A stretch of 64,000 nucleotides of DNA, from assembly GCF_014633365.1 (NCBI RefSeq), contig NC_068347.1:32840116-32904115 (forward strand), read 5' to 3'. Each line of letters opens with the position of its first letter. Position 1 is the stretch's first letter. Below, piece after piece: positions 24,651 through 36,181 of this stretch. Both the position numbers and the translations under genes were made by a program. Source of the stretch: Diospyros lotus (Eukaryota; Streptophyta; Magnoliopsida; Ericales; Ebenaceae). The notes under the pieces were generated by a model. That model was not told the origin of the DNA, made no database searches, and worked only from the letters and a program-made list of their open reading frames with translations.

Positions 24651-26449
24651 AAAAAATTAAATTATTAAAGAAATTTAAAAATTTAAATTATTTAAACAAA
24701 TATAAATATAACTTCTATAATACACAAAAAAACATCTCGGGAGTGTCATTTGGATCATCATCCCACGCTTAAGGCCAGGCTTAAAGATCAAAACAAATTA
24801 CTAACAATATTTAACTGAAAAATAGTCAAAACTATATTAATTTTAAGAAATGTTATAAGGCTACAACTTTACTCTCCACACTTTTTTTTTTATATGTTAC
24901 AAGGCTACAAATTCTTTAGAGAGAAAATATTTTCGTAGCTAAAAAATAAAAAATTAAATAAAATTAAAATTTTTATTAAATTTTTTACTAAATATATATA
25001 AATCTTTCCACTAAGTTAAGTTGAATATATATAAATCCTGAATATATATAAATCAGAGCCACTTAGCAAATTGGTATAAAATAATGCATTAGAAAATAAA
25101 AAATAATTTGTCAATTCGATGAGTTATATGATTCAAAATCTTATCCACTCTAGATAAAACAAGTGTAGAAGGAGATATAAACAACTCACAACGTGAAGAA
25201 AATTTTCACTATATTATTTATGTGGGCTGGGCTCGCCATCTAATCAAAATATTATTACGTAATAAAAAGATTATATATAATTGAATACAATTTTTCATAT
25301 AACAATTTTTTATTGAATGGTTTTATGGTCTAAATGAAACCATGCATCTTATAGAAAATTTTCACTCATCTGTTGATGTATCATTAATTTTTTTGATAAT
25401 AAATTAATATTTGATAATATCAATTTTCTCACTCATCTGATGATTAATAGCATATGACACTTTTTTAATTTGATATGAGCATGCATGCTACACACTATAT
25501 ATCTTATGTAAGTTCTTTTTCTTATTGATTTTATTGCCATATTTTTTGTTGGTTCAAGTAAATTCAATCATAGATCTAACAAGCATTACAAGTAAATATT
25601 TTTTTTGAAATAAGAATAAATTCTCTTTCACCTAAACAATAAACATTACAATAATTTTATAGATAGAGATTTAATACAAAAAATTTATCATAAAACATTT
25701 GGATCATATCATTATCTGAAAATAGTTTTTTTTTTTATTTTGAAATTTAAATGAGATTGGAGAGATCAGCGGGATCATTCACATCCTAGAGGAAAAATAT
25801 ATACACAAACATGAAAAAAATTAAATTAATATATTGGTCAATGATCATATATAGACAAATGCATCCAAAATGACATAATATTATTTAAGTAATTTTGATA
25901 TATGCTCTCCATAAAAATCAAGAAGCACTTCTCAAAAAATATATAAAAATTCTTAGAAGAAATTTATTTTATCATTAGAATTGATGTACCTATTTTTTGA
26001 GTAATGCCCATATTAAGATTATTTTTATTTGTAATATTCTATAATTCTATATGTATGAATCAATCGACCAAAATTTGTGAAGAACCCTAATATTAGCACA
26101 ACTAGAGATTGTACAATTGATAATACTTGACATGTCGTATCAAGTAAAAATAAAATAAAAAATCTAACAATTAATATTAAGTGCATTCAACATTTGTAGT
26201 GCAAATTCAAAAACATAAATAAAGGGGTACTATATATCTTAATCAATGAGAGTATAATTTTTAATTTTTTATTTGATTTATTTGTGTATTTATATTTTAT
26301 TATTTTTTAAAATTAATTTATATTTTATGATTTTTTATATTTATATTTTATAAATAAAATATCTATTTTTATTAGTATTTATATTATTTTATGTTTGAAT
26401 TTTTAAAAATAAAATAATATATTTTAATATTTTAAAATTAAATATTAAA

Positions 26450-26735
26450 ATAAATACCCCACCCCTCCCCTCCACGTGTCCCCCTTCCCCCTCCTGGCCC
26501 GCCCCCCCCCCCCCCACGTGTCCCCCTTCCTCTTCTTGGCCCGCCCCACGTGTCCCCTCCCCCTGCGCAATAAATTAAAATTTCCCCCCCCCCGCGCGAT
26601 AAATTGAAATTCCCCCCCCCTTTTAAATTCCCACCTCTCTATTCATTCCCCGTCCTCTGCACTCACTCGCTTTCTACATCCCTCCCTCCCTCTCTCGCTC
26701 TCACGATAAAGCAGACAGTAAGGTATTTTTTCTTT
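26450..26735 (+). promoter_or_regulatory. GC-rich promoter-like island with three CACGTG boxes in the CACTA element
   Basis: In otherwise AT-rich DNA, a C-rich stretch has three CCACGTGTCCCC boxes (near 26472, 26513 and 26547), each holding the G-box core CACGTG. A CT-rich tract and ACAGTAAGG near 26717-26725, which resembles a 5' splice donor, follow. Long T-rich intron-like DNA comes next. The arrangement fits the promoter, leader and first intron of a lost transposon gene. No coding region follows, so this is an inference from composition and motif order. Confidence 0.4.
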
Positions 26736-27079
26736 TTCTTTTTCTTTTTTTTTCTTTTTATGTTTTATTTATATCATTTTAATTATTAAATGTATTTGAA
26801 ATATTTCTAGGATAAAAAATATTTATGTTAGTTATAGATTGTTTCCTTTTAATTGATATGTCAATTTCATTATCTTAATTATAGATTATTTCCTTTTAAT
26901 TGATATGTCAATTTTATTTTAATGTCTTTGTTATTTATATTTATTGCATGTATGTTATTATTTATTTTATGTTTATATAATTGTATATTTTGTATATATT
27001 ATTGTGTATATATTATTGATAATTTATATAAAAAAATATTAAAAAACGTGTAAAAAAATTATTATGTTAATTTGTAAAT

Positions 27080-27860
27080 GAAATATTAAGTAATTATAAA
27101 AAATAAAATGAATATACAATTTTTTTTAAAACATGTTGTACGTAGTTATTTATTGAATATTTTATAATAATTTTAAATAAAAATATTAATATTTAAATTT
27201 TAACTAGTTTTTATATATATTTTAATATTAAAAATACAAATATGATGTTATAAATATTGTTAGTTAGTTAGGTATTTATTAAATACAAACTTTAAAATTG
27301 GAAATAAAAATATAATGTTATGTTTAAAAAATTTAAATAATATTTTTTGTCAAATAAATATTAATTATATATAAAATTTTAATAAATATATAATTTTTTT
27401 TGTAAAAACAGTGTTTTAAGTAGTTATTTATTGAATATATTATAATGATTTTAAATAAAAACCTCAATATTTGTATTTTAATTAGTTCTTATTTGTATTA
27501 TAAAATTAAAAATAAAATATAATGTTATAAAATTTAATTCAAATGTAAAATATATTTTTTTTGTAAAAGAAATATTAATTATATATAAAAATATATATTT
27601 TTTGTAAAAACAGTGTTTTAAGTAGTTATTTATTAAATATATTATAATAATTTTAAATAAAAACCATAATATTTGTATTTTAATTAGTTCTTAATTGTAT
27701 TTTAATATTAAAAATAAAAATATAATGTTATAAATATTGTTGGTTAGTTAGGTATTTATTAAATATAAATTTTAAAATTGAAAATACAAATATAATGTTA
27801 TAAAATTTAATAAAAATTTAAAATATATATTTTTAAAAAAATTATTAATTAAAATATTTC
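27080..27860. repeat. Degenerate tandem repeat, ~200-280 bp period
   Basis: A module containing AGTTATTTATTGAATAT, TATTTGTATTTTAATTAG and AAATATAATGTTATAAA recurs at about 27144, 27422 and 27624. The later two are 202 bp apart and share AAAACAGTGTTTTAAGTAG. AT-rich interior of the CACTA element. Non-coding. Confidence 0.65.
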
Positions 27861-28289
27861 AATTAAATAATTAAATTTTAAATTAACAAATTTTGTATAA
27901 AAATTTTAATTTTAATTTATATTTTTAATTAAAATATTTCTTAATATAATTATATAAATTATAAAAATATATAAATTAAAAAATTTAACTCTGAACAATC
28001 GTAAATAGTAATATGAAAATATTTATTTTTATATATAAATTTATTTATATTTCAGTTGTATTTAATTTAATTAAGCAAATTATTTTTTTAATTTTTAAAT
28101 TCTTACATGATTTAAAATAATTTAGTTTTAATTTTATTATTATTATTATTAATTTAATTTAATTTAATTTTAATATATAATTTTTATTTTGTAATTATTA
28201 TTTTTTCAATTTTTAAATTCTTAAACCATTTAAAATAATTCAATTTTATTTAAATTTTAATATACATTTTTATTTTTTTAATTTAAAAA

Positions 28290-29560
28290 ATAATTTAGTG
28301 ACAGGAAGCACCCGTCATAGATTTTTTGAAAAATAATTTAATTTTAATTAAATTTTAATATATATTTTAATTTTTTTAATTTAATTAATAATTTTGTGAC
28401 TAAATCAGTCGCTAATTATTTAATAAAATAATTTAATTTTATTTAAATTTTGATATATATATATTTTTTAAAATAATTTTGTGACGGGTATTGCCCGTCA
28501 CAGATTTTGAAAAAAATGATTTAATTTTAATTTAATTTTATTTAAATTTTAATATATATTTTAATTTTTTTAAAAATAATTTAGTGACGGGCTTACCCTT
28601 CACAGATTTTTTAAAAATAATTTAATTTTTATTTAATTTTATTTAAATTTTAATATATATTTTTATTTTTTTATTTTAAAAAAATATTTAGTGACGGGAA
28701 TTCCCGTCGCTGATCAGCGACAGATAATGCCCGTTACAGATTTTTGAAAAATAATTTAATTTTTATTTAAATTTTAATATATATTTTAATATATATATTT
28801 TTTATTTTTTATTCTAAAAATAATTTACTGACGGGAATACCCGTCACAATTTTGGAAAAAATAATTTAATTTTAATTTAATTTTATTTGAATTTTAATAT
28901 ATATTTTGAGTTTTTAAAATAATTTAGTGACGGGCATACCATCACAGATTTTTTAAAAATAATTTAATTTTTATTTAATTTTATTTAAATTTTAATATAT
29001 TTTTTTATTTTAAAAAATTATTTAGTGACGGGAATCCCGTCGCTGATCAGCGACGGATAATGCCCCGTCACAGATTTTCAAAAAAATATTTTAATTTTTA
29101 TTTAAATTTTAATATATATTTTAATATCTATATTTTTATTTTTTATTCTAAAAATAATTCAGTGACGAGAATACCCGTTGCTGATCAGCGACGAGTAGTG
29201 CCCATCACAACAAAAAATAATTTAATTGAAATTTTATTTTATTAAAATTTTAATATATATATTTTTATTTTTTATTTTAAAAATAATTTAGTGACGGGAA
29301 GCCCCGTCGCTGATTTTCCGTCACTAGTCTGTGACGGGATTGCACGTCACAAATTAGCGACGAAAAACCAATCACAAATCAGTGACGGGGCTTTCCGTCA
29401 CTAATTCCGTCACTAAAACTTCCGTCGCTAAAGTCCATTACTAAATTTCAGCGACGCTAGTTTTAGTGACGGATTTTTTTCGTCACTAAATCAGTCACTA
29501 AATTGTTTAGTGACGGATTTTCTTATTTTAGTGACGAATTCTCCCGTCACTAAATTTGAT
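28290..29560. repeat. Right subterminal hairpin array of the CACTA element
   Basis: Units of about 120-190 bp carry GTGACGGG-n-CCCGTCAC inverted repeats separated by TTTAATTTTATTTAAATTTTAA-type spacers. The orientation is opposite to the left array. Units become dense and overlapping in the last 300 bp before the TAGTG end, for example consecutive AGTGACGG and CCGTCACTAA motifs from 29290 to 29550. Confidence 0.88.
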
Positions 29561-30009
29561 TTTTCTTGTAGTGAAACAAACCTTCAGTGCATTTGCAATA
29601 GCACCGAACAATCGAGCGGCAAGGGGGAATGATAATAGGGGATGGTCAGAGAGATAGAGAGTAGCTCGAAGTTGTGAATTGACAACAACACCGAGTTGTG
29701 AATTGACGGCATCATTGAGCACCAACCAACCAGGCCACAAGGAGGGAACAATGATAAGGGGACTGTCAGAGAGATAGAAAATGGTTATAAGTTGTGACGA
29801 TGAAAACATTGAGCAATCAAAGTTGTGAATCGACGTCAACATCGAGCACCAAGACTTGGTGGCAAGGGGGAACGATGCTAACGGGACAATCAAAGAGATA
29901 GATAGTAGCTTGGACTTGTGAATCGATAGTGGCACTGAGCAATCAGAGTTGTGAATCGATGATGGCACCGAGCACCAAGCAACCTAGCGATAAGGAGGAA
30001 CGATGATAA

Positions 30010-30421
30010 TGTTGAGGGAAAAAAATAAGATGAGAAAATAAAAGATTCAATCATACTCAAACACAAGAGATTTTTACGTGAAAAATCCTAAAATGGAAAA
30101 AACAGAGCCGTTAGGACAACAAAGAAAAATATCACTATGTAGTCAAGTTTACAATTATAAAATTTAATATTCTCTCTCTAAACCCAAGCCCCAATTCCTA
30201 GCTCTCACTGGTCTCTCACAAATGATTTGCACACTTTGAATAATAAGCCAAGTATCCTATTTATAAACTAATTTCCTTGTTCACTAAGGTTAAGGTTTTC
30301 TTGCCTAACAACAATTAACAACTAATTAGTAAATAGGATTACACACTAAACAAGAAACCAACTTTAGAAATAAGAAATAATCTTCAAAACTAATTAGGAT
30401 TTCTCATTGAAAATTCTAACA
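30010..30421 (-). repeat. 3' LTR of the pol-less copia element
   Basis: On the plus strand it runs from TGTTGAGGGAAAAAAATAAG to AAATTCTAACA, about 412 bp. It aligns along its length with 31668-32089. The adjoining interior on the minus strand is GAGGTGGTGGTTTGTTAG, a purine-rich tract placed as a polypurine primer. Confidence 0.85.
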
Positions 30422-31039
30422 AACCACCACCTCAGCGAGAATTCTTAAAGACATTCACCCATTCTCCAATGACCATGACTATCTATTACCGATAATCACC
30501 ATGATCTCAATCACCAAGATCACCACACCCCACCATAAAAGGTACAACCACTTAGACATATACTGCCCTAGAATTTTCATAGCACAATGTCAAAAAATAC
30601 CTTGCTAAAAAACTATGGTGCAACCCCCATGCTTGATTTCCTTGGGAGCTCTTCAACTATCAACATCCTTCCACCACACACCTTGCATCACTGTCAAGCC
30701 AATTCTTATGTGCAAACTTGTGGACTGGCTAGAAGTATCATATCCTCTTTCATGGCAACTTTGGTGGTCTAGCGACATACCATGAGGATGTATATGCCAT
30801 CTCTTTAGAGTAAATCTTCATCTCCCACAATATTGAGAGACGAACTTTCAGCATCACAATCTTTGGAGCCCTTTGCTAGACTTGTTCCATCAGCGCGGCA
30901 ATTCTTTTTCACATGACCAGATTGTTTGTATTTCTAGCAGATCACTTTCTTTTTTGAGTTCTCCATCTAATTTCTGACAAGTGTTAAATCCTCAGAAGTT
31001 TTGTCTTCACTTCTTAGCCTCATTTCCTCAAAAATTAAT

Positions 31040-31612
31040 TTATTTGTCACCTCCTGATAACTTATAGTTGGCCCTATGCATCAAGATAGGCTTCATGTGT
31101 GCATAGGAAAATGGAATTGACCAGATGAGTTTCAATGCTTTATCCTCATCTTCCGTTTTAACTCCAATTGATTCTAATTCAGCAATAATTCCATTGAGCG
31201 CCCCCAGATGATCACAAATTTTCATACCTTCAGTCATTTGCAATTTGTAAAACTGCTCATTCAAATAAAATTGATTGCAGATGCTTTTTGCTCGATACAA
31301 TTCTTCAAGCCTTTCCCAAAGTTCATTCGCACCAAATATTCCTTGAACATTAGCAAGAACATTCTTGGCTAGGCATAATTGAATTGTGCTTGCAACCTTC
31401 AAATCAAGTTCCTCCCAATCATCATCGCTCATCATGGTTTTTTCAAAACTAGCACCAGCTGTTTCTTTACCAAATTTTTCAGAGCCTTCAGGAGTTGGTT
31501 TGCCCTTCAATATCTTGTGTAACCTGTATTGGATCAAGATATCATTGACTTATATTTGCCACAAGCCAAAATTAATATTCCCATTGCACTTTTCACAATC
31601 AAACTTCAACAT
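31040..31612 (-). pseudogene. Copia gag (UBN2/Retrotran_gag_2-like), one stop
   Basis: From an ATG at 31612 the frame reads a typical copia Gag start, hits one stop near 31552, then is open for 165 codons to 31040. It contains the capsid-like motifs 'NELWERLEELY', 'QFYKLQMTEG' and 'LIWSIPFSYAHMKPIL'. Downstream, near 30890-30945, a remnant 'SGHVKKNC' of the CCHC zinc knuckle survives, with a stop next to its first cysteine. The gene would form the particle shell. Lack of pol and the stop make it inactive. Confidence 0.85.
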
Positions 31613-31653
31613 GCTTGATATATCTTTTGCATACTAGGCGACTGATAACCAAA

Positions 31654-31665
31654 TCTCTGAAACCA
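31654..31665 (-). other. Primer-binding site (tRNA-iMet type)
   Basis: On the minus strand, just inside the 5' LTR, TGGTTTCAGAGA matches the usual copia primer site TGGTATCAGAGC at 10 of 12 positions. Confidence 0.7.
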
Positions 31666-31667
31666 CT

Positions 31668-32089
31668 TGTTAGGGGAAAAAAAATAAGATGAGGAAAGAA
31701 AAGATCCAATCACACTCAAACACAAGAAATTTTTACATGGAAAACCCTAAAATGGAAAAACCACGGTCATCAGGACAATAGAGAAAAATATCACTTTGTA
31801 GTAAAGTTTACAACTATAAAATTCAATATTCTCTCTCTAAATTCAAATCCCAATTACACCCAATTTCTAGCTCTCACTGGTCTCTCACAAGTAATTTGTA
31901 CACTTTAAATAAAAAGTCAAGTATCCTATTTATAGACTAGTTTCCTTATTCACCAAGGTTAAGATTTTCTTGCCTAACAACAATTACAACTAACTAGTAA
32001 ATTAGATTAGACACTAAACAAGAAACCAATATTAGGAATATGAAATAATTTTCAAAACTAATTAGCATTTTTCGCTAGAAATACCAACA
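31668..32089 (-). repeat. 5' LTR of the pol-less copia element
   Basis: TGTTAGGGGAAAAAAAATAAG-type start at 31668 and AATACCAACA end at 32089, 422 bp. It is the partner of 30010-30421, with scattered substitutions and small indels. It contains a 'CTATTTATAGACTAG' stretch (about 31938), whose complement CTATAAATAG is a TATA-like box on the minus strand. Confidence 0.85.
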
Positions 32090-32178
32090 TATAAGGGGAC
32101 GATCAGAGAGATAGATAGTGGCGATAAGCTATGACGAACGCAACATTGAGCAATTAGAGTTGTGAATCGATGGCAGCA

Positions 32179-34069
32179 TGACTGCACTCTCATCCTGCAA
32201 TTAAAATACAATAAAAAAAACATAGTAAAACTTTTAAAAGTTTTTTCTTTATTTTTGGTGAGAGGTTTATACTCATCAGTGTACGAGTGTAGTGTTAGTC
32301 TAAATTTAAATTTTTATGTTCTGGATGAGTCCAGATCGTCCACTGAGAGATTTATTTATGGCAAAAGAAAAAGAATGTCACACACACGCACATGCATTTA
32401 GATGAATTGGCAACAAGATTTTTTTTATAGATTTTTAGATAACAGATACTAGGAAATAGAGCAATACAGAAGTTGAAATAAATGCTAAATATGAAGATAT
32501 GAAATTGGATAGCACTTGAGTTACTACAATTTCAGCGCCAATTCGTTGATTCCCAAATTTTAGCAGACAAGATTAGTAAAATTAATTTAATTTCAAATAT
32601 AAAGGTTTTTTAGTAAATGCAATTAGAGATGATGATAGTTCTAGTTTAAGCAATCCCCATACATGATATGCGGATTCTAATGTAAGCAACTACCATAAAT
32701 TCAATTGCAATTAATATACAAAATAGCTAAATTAATCATTCGAGTTTGGGTATGATAGCGTTTCTAGTTCTAGTAACTCTCATGCGTGGCATGAAAGCTC
32801 TAAGTTAGGCTTACGCTCCAATCTAAACCTAGGCTTACGCTCCAATCTAAACCTAGTGATTTCTCAATAATTAATACACACTCATATTGAAATTTAAATT
32901 AATGTCACTCATTTAAAGTGCAACTTTCTTTGGGAATCACTGGTGTTGGACATTGTCCTTGTCTTAACCCAAAATTGGATTTAACTACTCATCTTCATTT
33001 AAAAGTTAATTGACATAAATTTAAATGACATAATTTAAATAACATGAATTAAAATAGCAGAAACTAGCTGGCCATTTAGGCAGTGGATAATAAAAAGACA
33101 AGAATTAAAATTGCAGAAATTTAAAGGCAGAAATTAATTGGCCATTTAGGTAGTGGATAATAAAGTAACAATAAATGACATAAGAATTCAAAAGAAAAAA
33201 AGAAAGTAAATAAGATCGCAAGAGAAAACAATAGAGAAAATAAGAGAGAACAAAAGCAATTCTCAAAGAGAGAATTTTAAGAAAACAACTAAGTTTTGAT
33301 TCAAGAATAATAATCACCTTACAAGTGTAACCAAGTGATCTATTTATAGCTCACAAGATACAATTCAAATCACACAATTTCAATTATTCAATTAGACATA
33401 ATTATATCTAATGGGCACTCACACACTTAAAGTTAAATAGATTTTAGCTATAATACACACCTATAGTTAAATGGATTTTAGCTAAAATATACACATAAAG
33501 TTAAATAGATTTTAACTAAAAAAATACACATAATAAAGCACTCATAAAATAAATATTTAAAAATACAAAAAAATAAATTTCTACAATTGGGTTTTTGGTC
33601 TTCATTAGGATTAAAAAAATGTTTGAGCCTTCTCCAAATGATGTTTTCCATGGGTTGCTCAAGTTGGGCCTTAAACATGTGATGGGCCTTGGGCCTTCAA
33701 TTTAATGGTTCATGCACTGGGCCATTAATTCTTCATGGGCTGGGTTTGAATTCTTCATTCTTTAATCCAATTTACGTTTCCAAATCCACGTTCTTCATGC
33801 CTGCAAGCAAGCAATTGAATGTTATTAATAGATTATATTATATATATATTACATGCACGCATGTATTGATGTATATGTATTATATATATTTATATATGTA
33901 TTATTATTATTATTTTAAAATTTTACTTTAGAACTTTATTTCATTCATTTTTCAATTTAAACTTGCATATAACCATAAAATATGTATTAATATCTAATTT
34001 AAGTCAATTTTAAGATCAAAAGAAGGGTATAATTATAATATAATTTTTACAAAAATTAACCACTAATCA
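32179..34069 (-). mobile_element. Solo LTR (1.9 kb), family unknown
   Basis: TG...CA termini (TGACTGCACTC...CCACTAATCA) with a perfect 5-bp TSD CAGCA (32174-32178 and 34070-34074). Removing it rejoins the minisatellite (GAATCGATGGCAGCA|CTGAG). GAGCTATAAATAGATCAC on the minus strand near 33340 is a good TATA box, which sets the orientation. An internal duplication 'GGCCATTTAGG(C/T)AGTGGATAA' occurs at about 33070 and 33141. No retroviral-type protein is encoded. Confidence 0.75.
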
Positions 34070-34154
34070 CAGCACTGAGAAACTAGGCGGCAAAAGGGAA
34101 TGCCATGACGAAGGCAAACTTGAGAGAGATAAGGATTCGTATAGGGCAGCCGTC

Positions 34155-34485
34155 GAATGTCAGAATAAATATCATGCTGGTTAGAGACGAAAGACGGATT
34201 ATTTTATGTCTCTATTCAAATTAGAGATGGAATTTTCCATCTCTAATCTATCTTTGACTTTTTTCTTTGACAAAAATTAACTTCAGAGACAGAAATTTTG
34301 TCCATCTTGAACGAAAAAAATTTATAAGATGGAAAATTTCCATTTATGAATCCATCTCAAAAAATTTATGTCTCAAACGTAGAGATAAAAAAAAATCATC
34401 TCTAGATCTGTCTCTAAAGGATTTTTTTGGTGATTTCGGTATTTCATCACAAAATCCATCTCTAAAAATAACTCTTTTTTTAGTG
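34155..34485. mobile_element. CACTA-like end with AGAGATGG repeats
   Basis: A subterminal-type array of AGAGATGGA and TCCATCTCTA inverted repeats ends in TCCATCTCTAAAAATAACTC and TTTTTTTAGTG at 34485. Read inward from the right this is CACTAAAAAAAGAGTTATTT. It has the architecture of a CACTA terminus but a repeat motif different from the 20600 element. The matching left end was not found. Confidence 0.5.
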
Positions 34486-34499
34486 TCCAAATGGTGTGT

Positions 34500-35100
34500 C
34501 ACTTATGAAAATAGACACATTTATACACGCGCTAAAGTTTCATCATGGTAATGATTTAAAGTAATAATTTTTAATAATTAAAATAATAAATCTTAACGTT
34601 TTACGCATCATCATATTTTTTAATTATTGAAGGGATGACATTTTGTATTAAACTAAAAGAAAATATTAAGTATAAATACAAATTCTTTCATTTTATATAT
34701 GGCAACCTTTATTCTTTTATTCTTGAACTCTTTTCTTACCTTAGTAAACAAGAAGGTGTGGTTTTCTTTTATTCTTTACTTGTTAAGTTGAATTGCATGC
34801 CTTTTACTTTTATTCTTTAATTATTTGTTTAGTTAAGAATTGTTTGGTACCGCAAGATATTGTTCTTTTTAACCTTTTTGTCACCCAAATAATCCCACAA
34901 AAACATATTCTTTTGAGGCCCAAATCCATGAATTTAATTCTTTTACTTGATTTTTACAAAAAAATTCAAATTATGTAAAATCCATATAACTCATTTTAAA
35001 TAGGAAAAATAGCACAAAGTAAGACAAAAGTGAGATAAAAACATGTATAAAATTAAACCTTATCAGTCTTTAAAATTATATTATTGGTAAATCTTAATCT
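34500..35100. repeat. Dispersed promoter-proximal module, copy 1
   Basis: This stretch shares long collinear words with 42100-42540 and 42880-43210: 'AATTTTTAATAATT', 'AAGTATAAATACAAATTCTT', 'TTGCATGCCTTTTACTTTT', 'TTTAGTTAAGAATTGTTTGG' and 'CAAGATATTGTTCTTTTTAA'. No coding potential is evident. Confidence 0.7.
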
Positions 35101-35129
35101 GATATCTCTCACCCTCCTCCTGCCACTGT

Positions 35130-35300
35130 ATATTTTGTTTTATGTGTGTGTATATATATATATATTGATGTATGTGTATATATGTTGTGTGTGTGTATAT
35201 GTTGCCTTGTGTTTGTGAGTGTATATATATGTTATTGTTATTGTTGTTGTTGTTGTTGTTGTGTGTGTGTATATGTTGTTGTGTGTGTGTTAACTAATTC
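35130..35300. repeat. TG/TA and TTG microsatellite tract
   Basis: Runs of GTGTGTGTATATAT, (TTG)n near 35240-35262 and further TG repeats precede the copia insertion. The next 100 bases (to 35403) are G-rich, with 'GCCATGGCAGAGG' words like those at 46370 and 47260. Confidence 0.8.
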
Positions 35301-35403
35301 GTGCAAAGTAGAGAGGAGGCAATAAGGTAAGGCGATGCTGGGCAATGACGAGGCAAGGCAAGAAATGGCCATGGCAGAGGGGAGAGGAGGCAGCCATGGC
35401 AAA

Positions 35404-36094
35404 TGTTGGGCTGAGACATACATACACACACATACAAATGTCCCAACCACCTCTAACACAGGAAGATAATAACCAAAACAGTTCCCACAAAATAGATCGA
35501 AGCAGCACAAACATAAAAACAGTAAAAGAGGCATGAGGTTTTTACCGTGGTTCACCCTAAAATAGGGCTACATCCACGTTGAGTTCCGGTTTAAGAGAGC
35601 TCACTGCACTATAATAATGATGATAGATATACACCCTCAGCTTGTCAACACTCCATACAAATACAGCAAGACAAGTAAGTAAAATGGTAACAGTAATAGC
35701 TTACAACCATAAATGAGCCAACACACAAGATCTGTAGGACTCAAACAACATTGAAGGGGAGGATGACAGCAGTAGACGGAAGAGATCAGTGAGCGCCAGT
35801 GTTTCGCCATGGATCGCAGCTAGGGTTTAAATAGCCACGTGAGAGGATAGGTTCTGGAGAGAAGATCGGCATATTTAGGGCTAAGGATGAGATGCGGTTG
35901 TAACAAACAAAGACCAAGTCATTTATATGGGAGAGCATTGGATGGGCCACGGAGCTAACAGATCGCGGAGGTTGCTAAATGGGCCAAGCCCAATTGCCAT
36001 CCATCCTGCAAGGCCGCGGGAGGTTGCTAAATGAGTCAAGCCCACTAACCTTCCATTCCGCGGCCCTCTTTGAGTTGGGGCTTCACTATCAACA
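35404..36094 (-). repeat. 3' LTR of the copia element
   Basis: On the plus strand it runs TGTTGGGCTGAGACATACAT to CACTATCAACA, 691 bp. It is equal in length to the partner at 41234-41924, with about 20 substitutions and no net indel. CTAGGGTTTAAATAGCC lies near 35820. Confidence 0.95.
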
Positions 36095-36106
36095 TTCTCC
36101 ACCTTG
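36095..36106 (-). other. Polypurine tract
   Basis: On the minus strand, CAAGGTGGAGAA directly precedes the TGTTGATAG start of the 3' LTR. This is the usual position and composition for plus-strand priming in copia elements. Confidence 0.75.
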
Positions 36107-36181
36107 AAGACTCAACACAAACCTGTAGAATAGTGCAGCATGCTTCAACCTCTCACCTTCATCACTCTAGTTGGTTTTGGG

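Larger units (their letters stand above)
20600..29573. mobile_element. CACTA (En/Spm-type) element, non-autonomous, 8,974 bp
   Basis: The left end is CACTAAAAAAAAATCC and the right end, read inward on the minus strand, is CACTACAAGAAAAATC, the classical plant CACTA terminus. A 3-bp AAA duplication flanks it (20597-20599 and 29574-29576). Subterminal arrays of TTTAGTGACGG in both orientations occupy 20625-24650 and 28290-29560. No open frame with a TNP2-type transposase or TnpA-like domain is seen, so the copy must depend on an autonomous partner or be dead. The centre (24700-28290) is AT-rich with a GC-rich island at 26450-26720. Confidence 0.9.
30010..32089 (-). mobile_element. Ty1-copia element lacking pol (deletion derivative)
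   Basis: Two LTRs (30010-30421 and 31668-32089) flank a ~1.25-kb interior that holds only gag. Termini are TG...CA. The flanking pentamers GATAA and TATAA differ by one base, and the minisatellite context suggests GATAA was the original target. The interior lacks integrase, reverse transcriptase and RNase H, so the element could only have moved in trans. LTR divergence is obvious, which indicates some age. Confidence 0.85.
29590..34150. repeat. Minisatellite split by two retroelement insertions
   Basis: A degenerate ~120-bp unit contains GTTGTGAATCGA, GGCACCGAGCACCAA, GGAACGATGATAAGGGGAC and 'CAGAGAGATAGA'. It runs about 29590-30009, resumes at 32090-32178 and ends at 34070-34150. The interruptions are the copia remnant (30010-32089) and a solo LTR (32179-34069), whose excision rejoins the repeat in register. 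A minus-strand frame at 29528-29968 is only the repeat read through and not a gene. Confidence 0.75.

Noticed and set aside
25040..25200. tRNA-derived SINE here and at 62640-62725, from A-box-like and B-box-like words
   Set aside because: The boxes match weakly (TAGCAAATTGG, GATTCAAAATC), there is no clear poly(A) tail or TSD, and AT-rich sequence yields such matches easily.
20600..34485. One 13.9-kb CACTA element from 20600 to the TAGTG at 34485
   Set aside because: The flanks do not match (AAA against TCC) and the subterminal words differ (GTGACGG against AGAGATGG), whereas 29573 gives a matching AAA TSD and the same repeat word.
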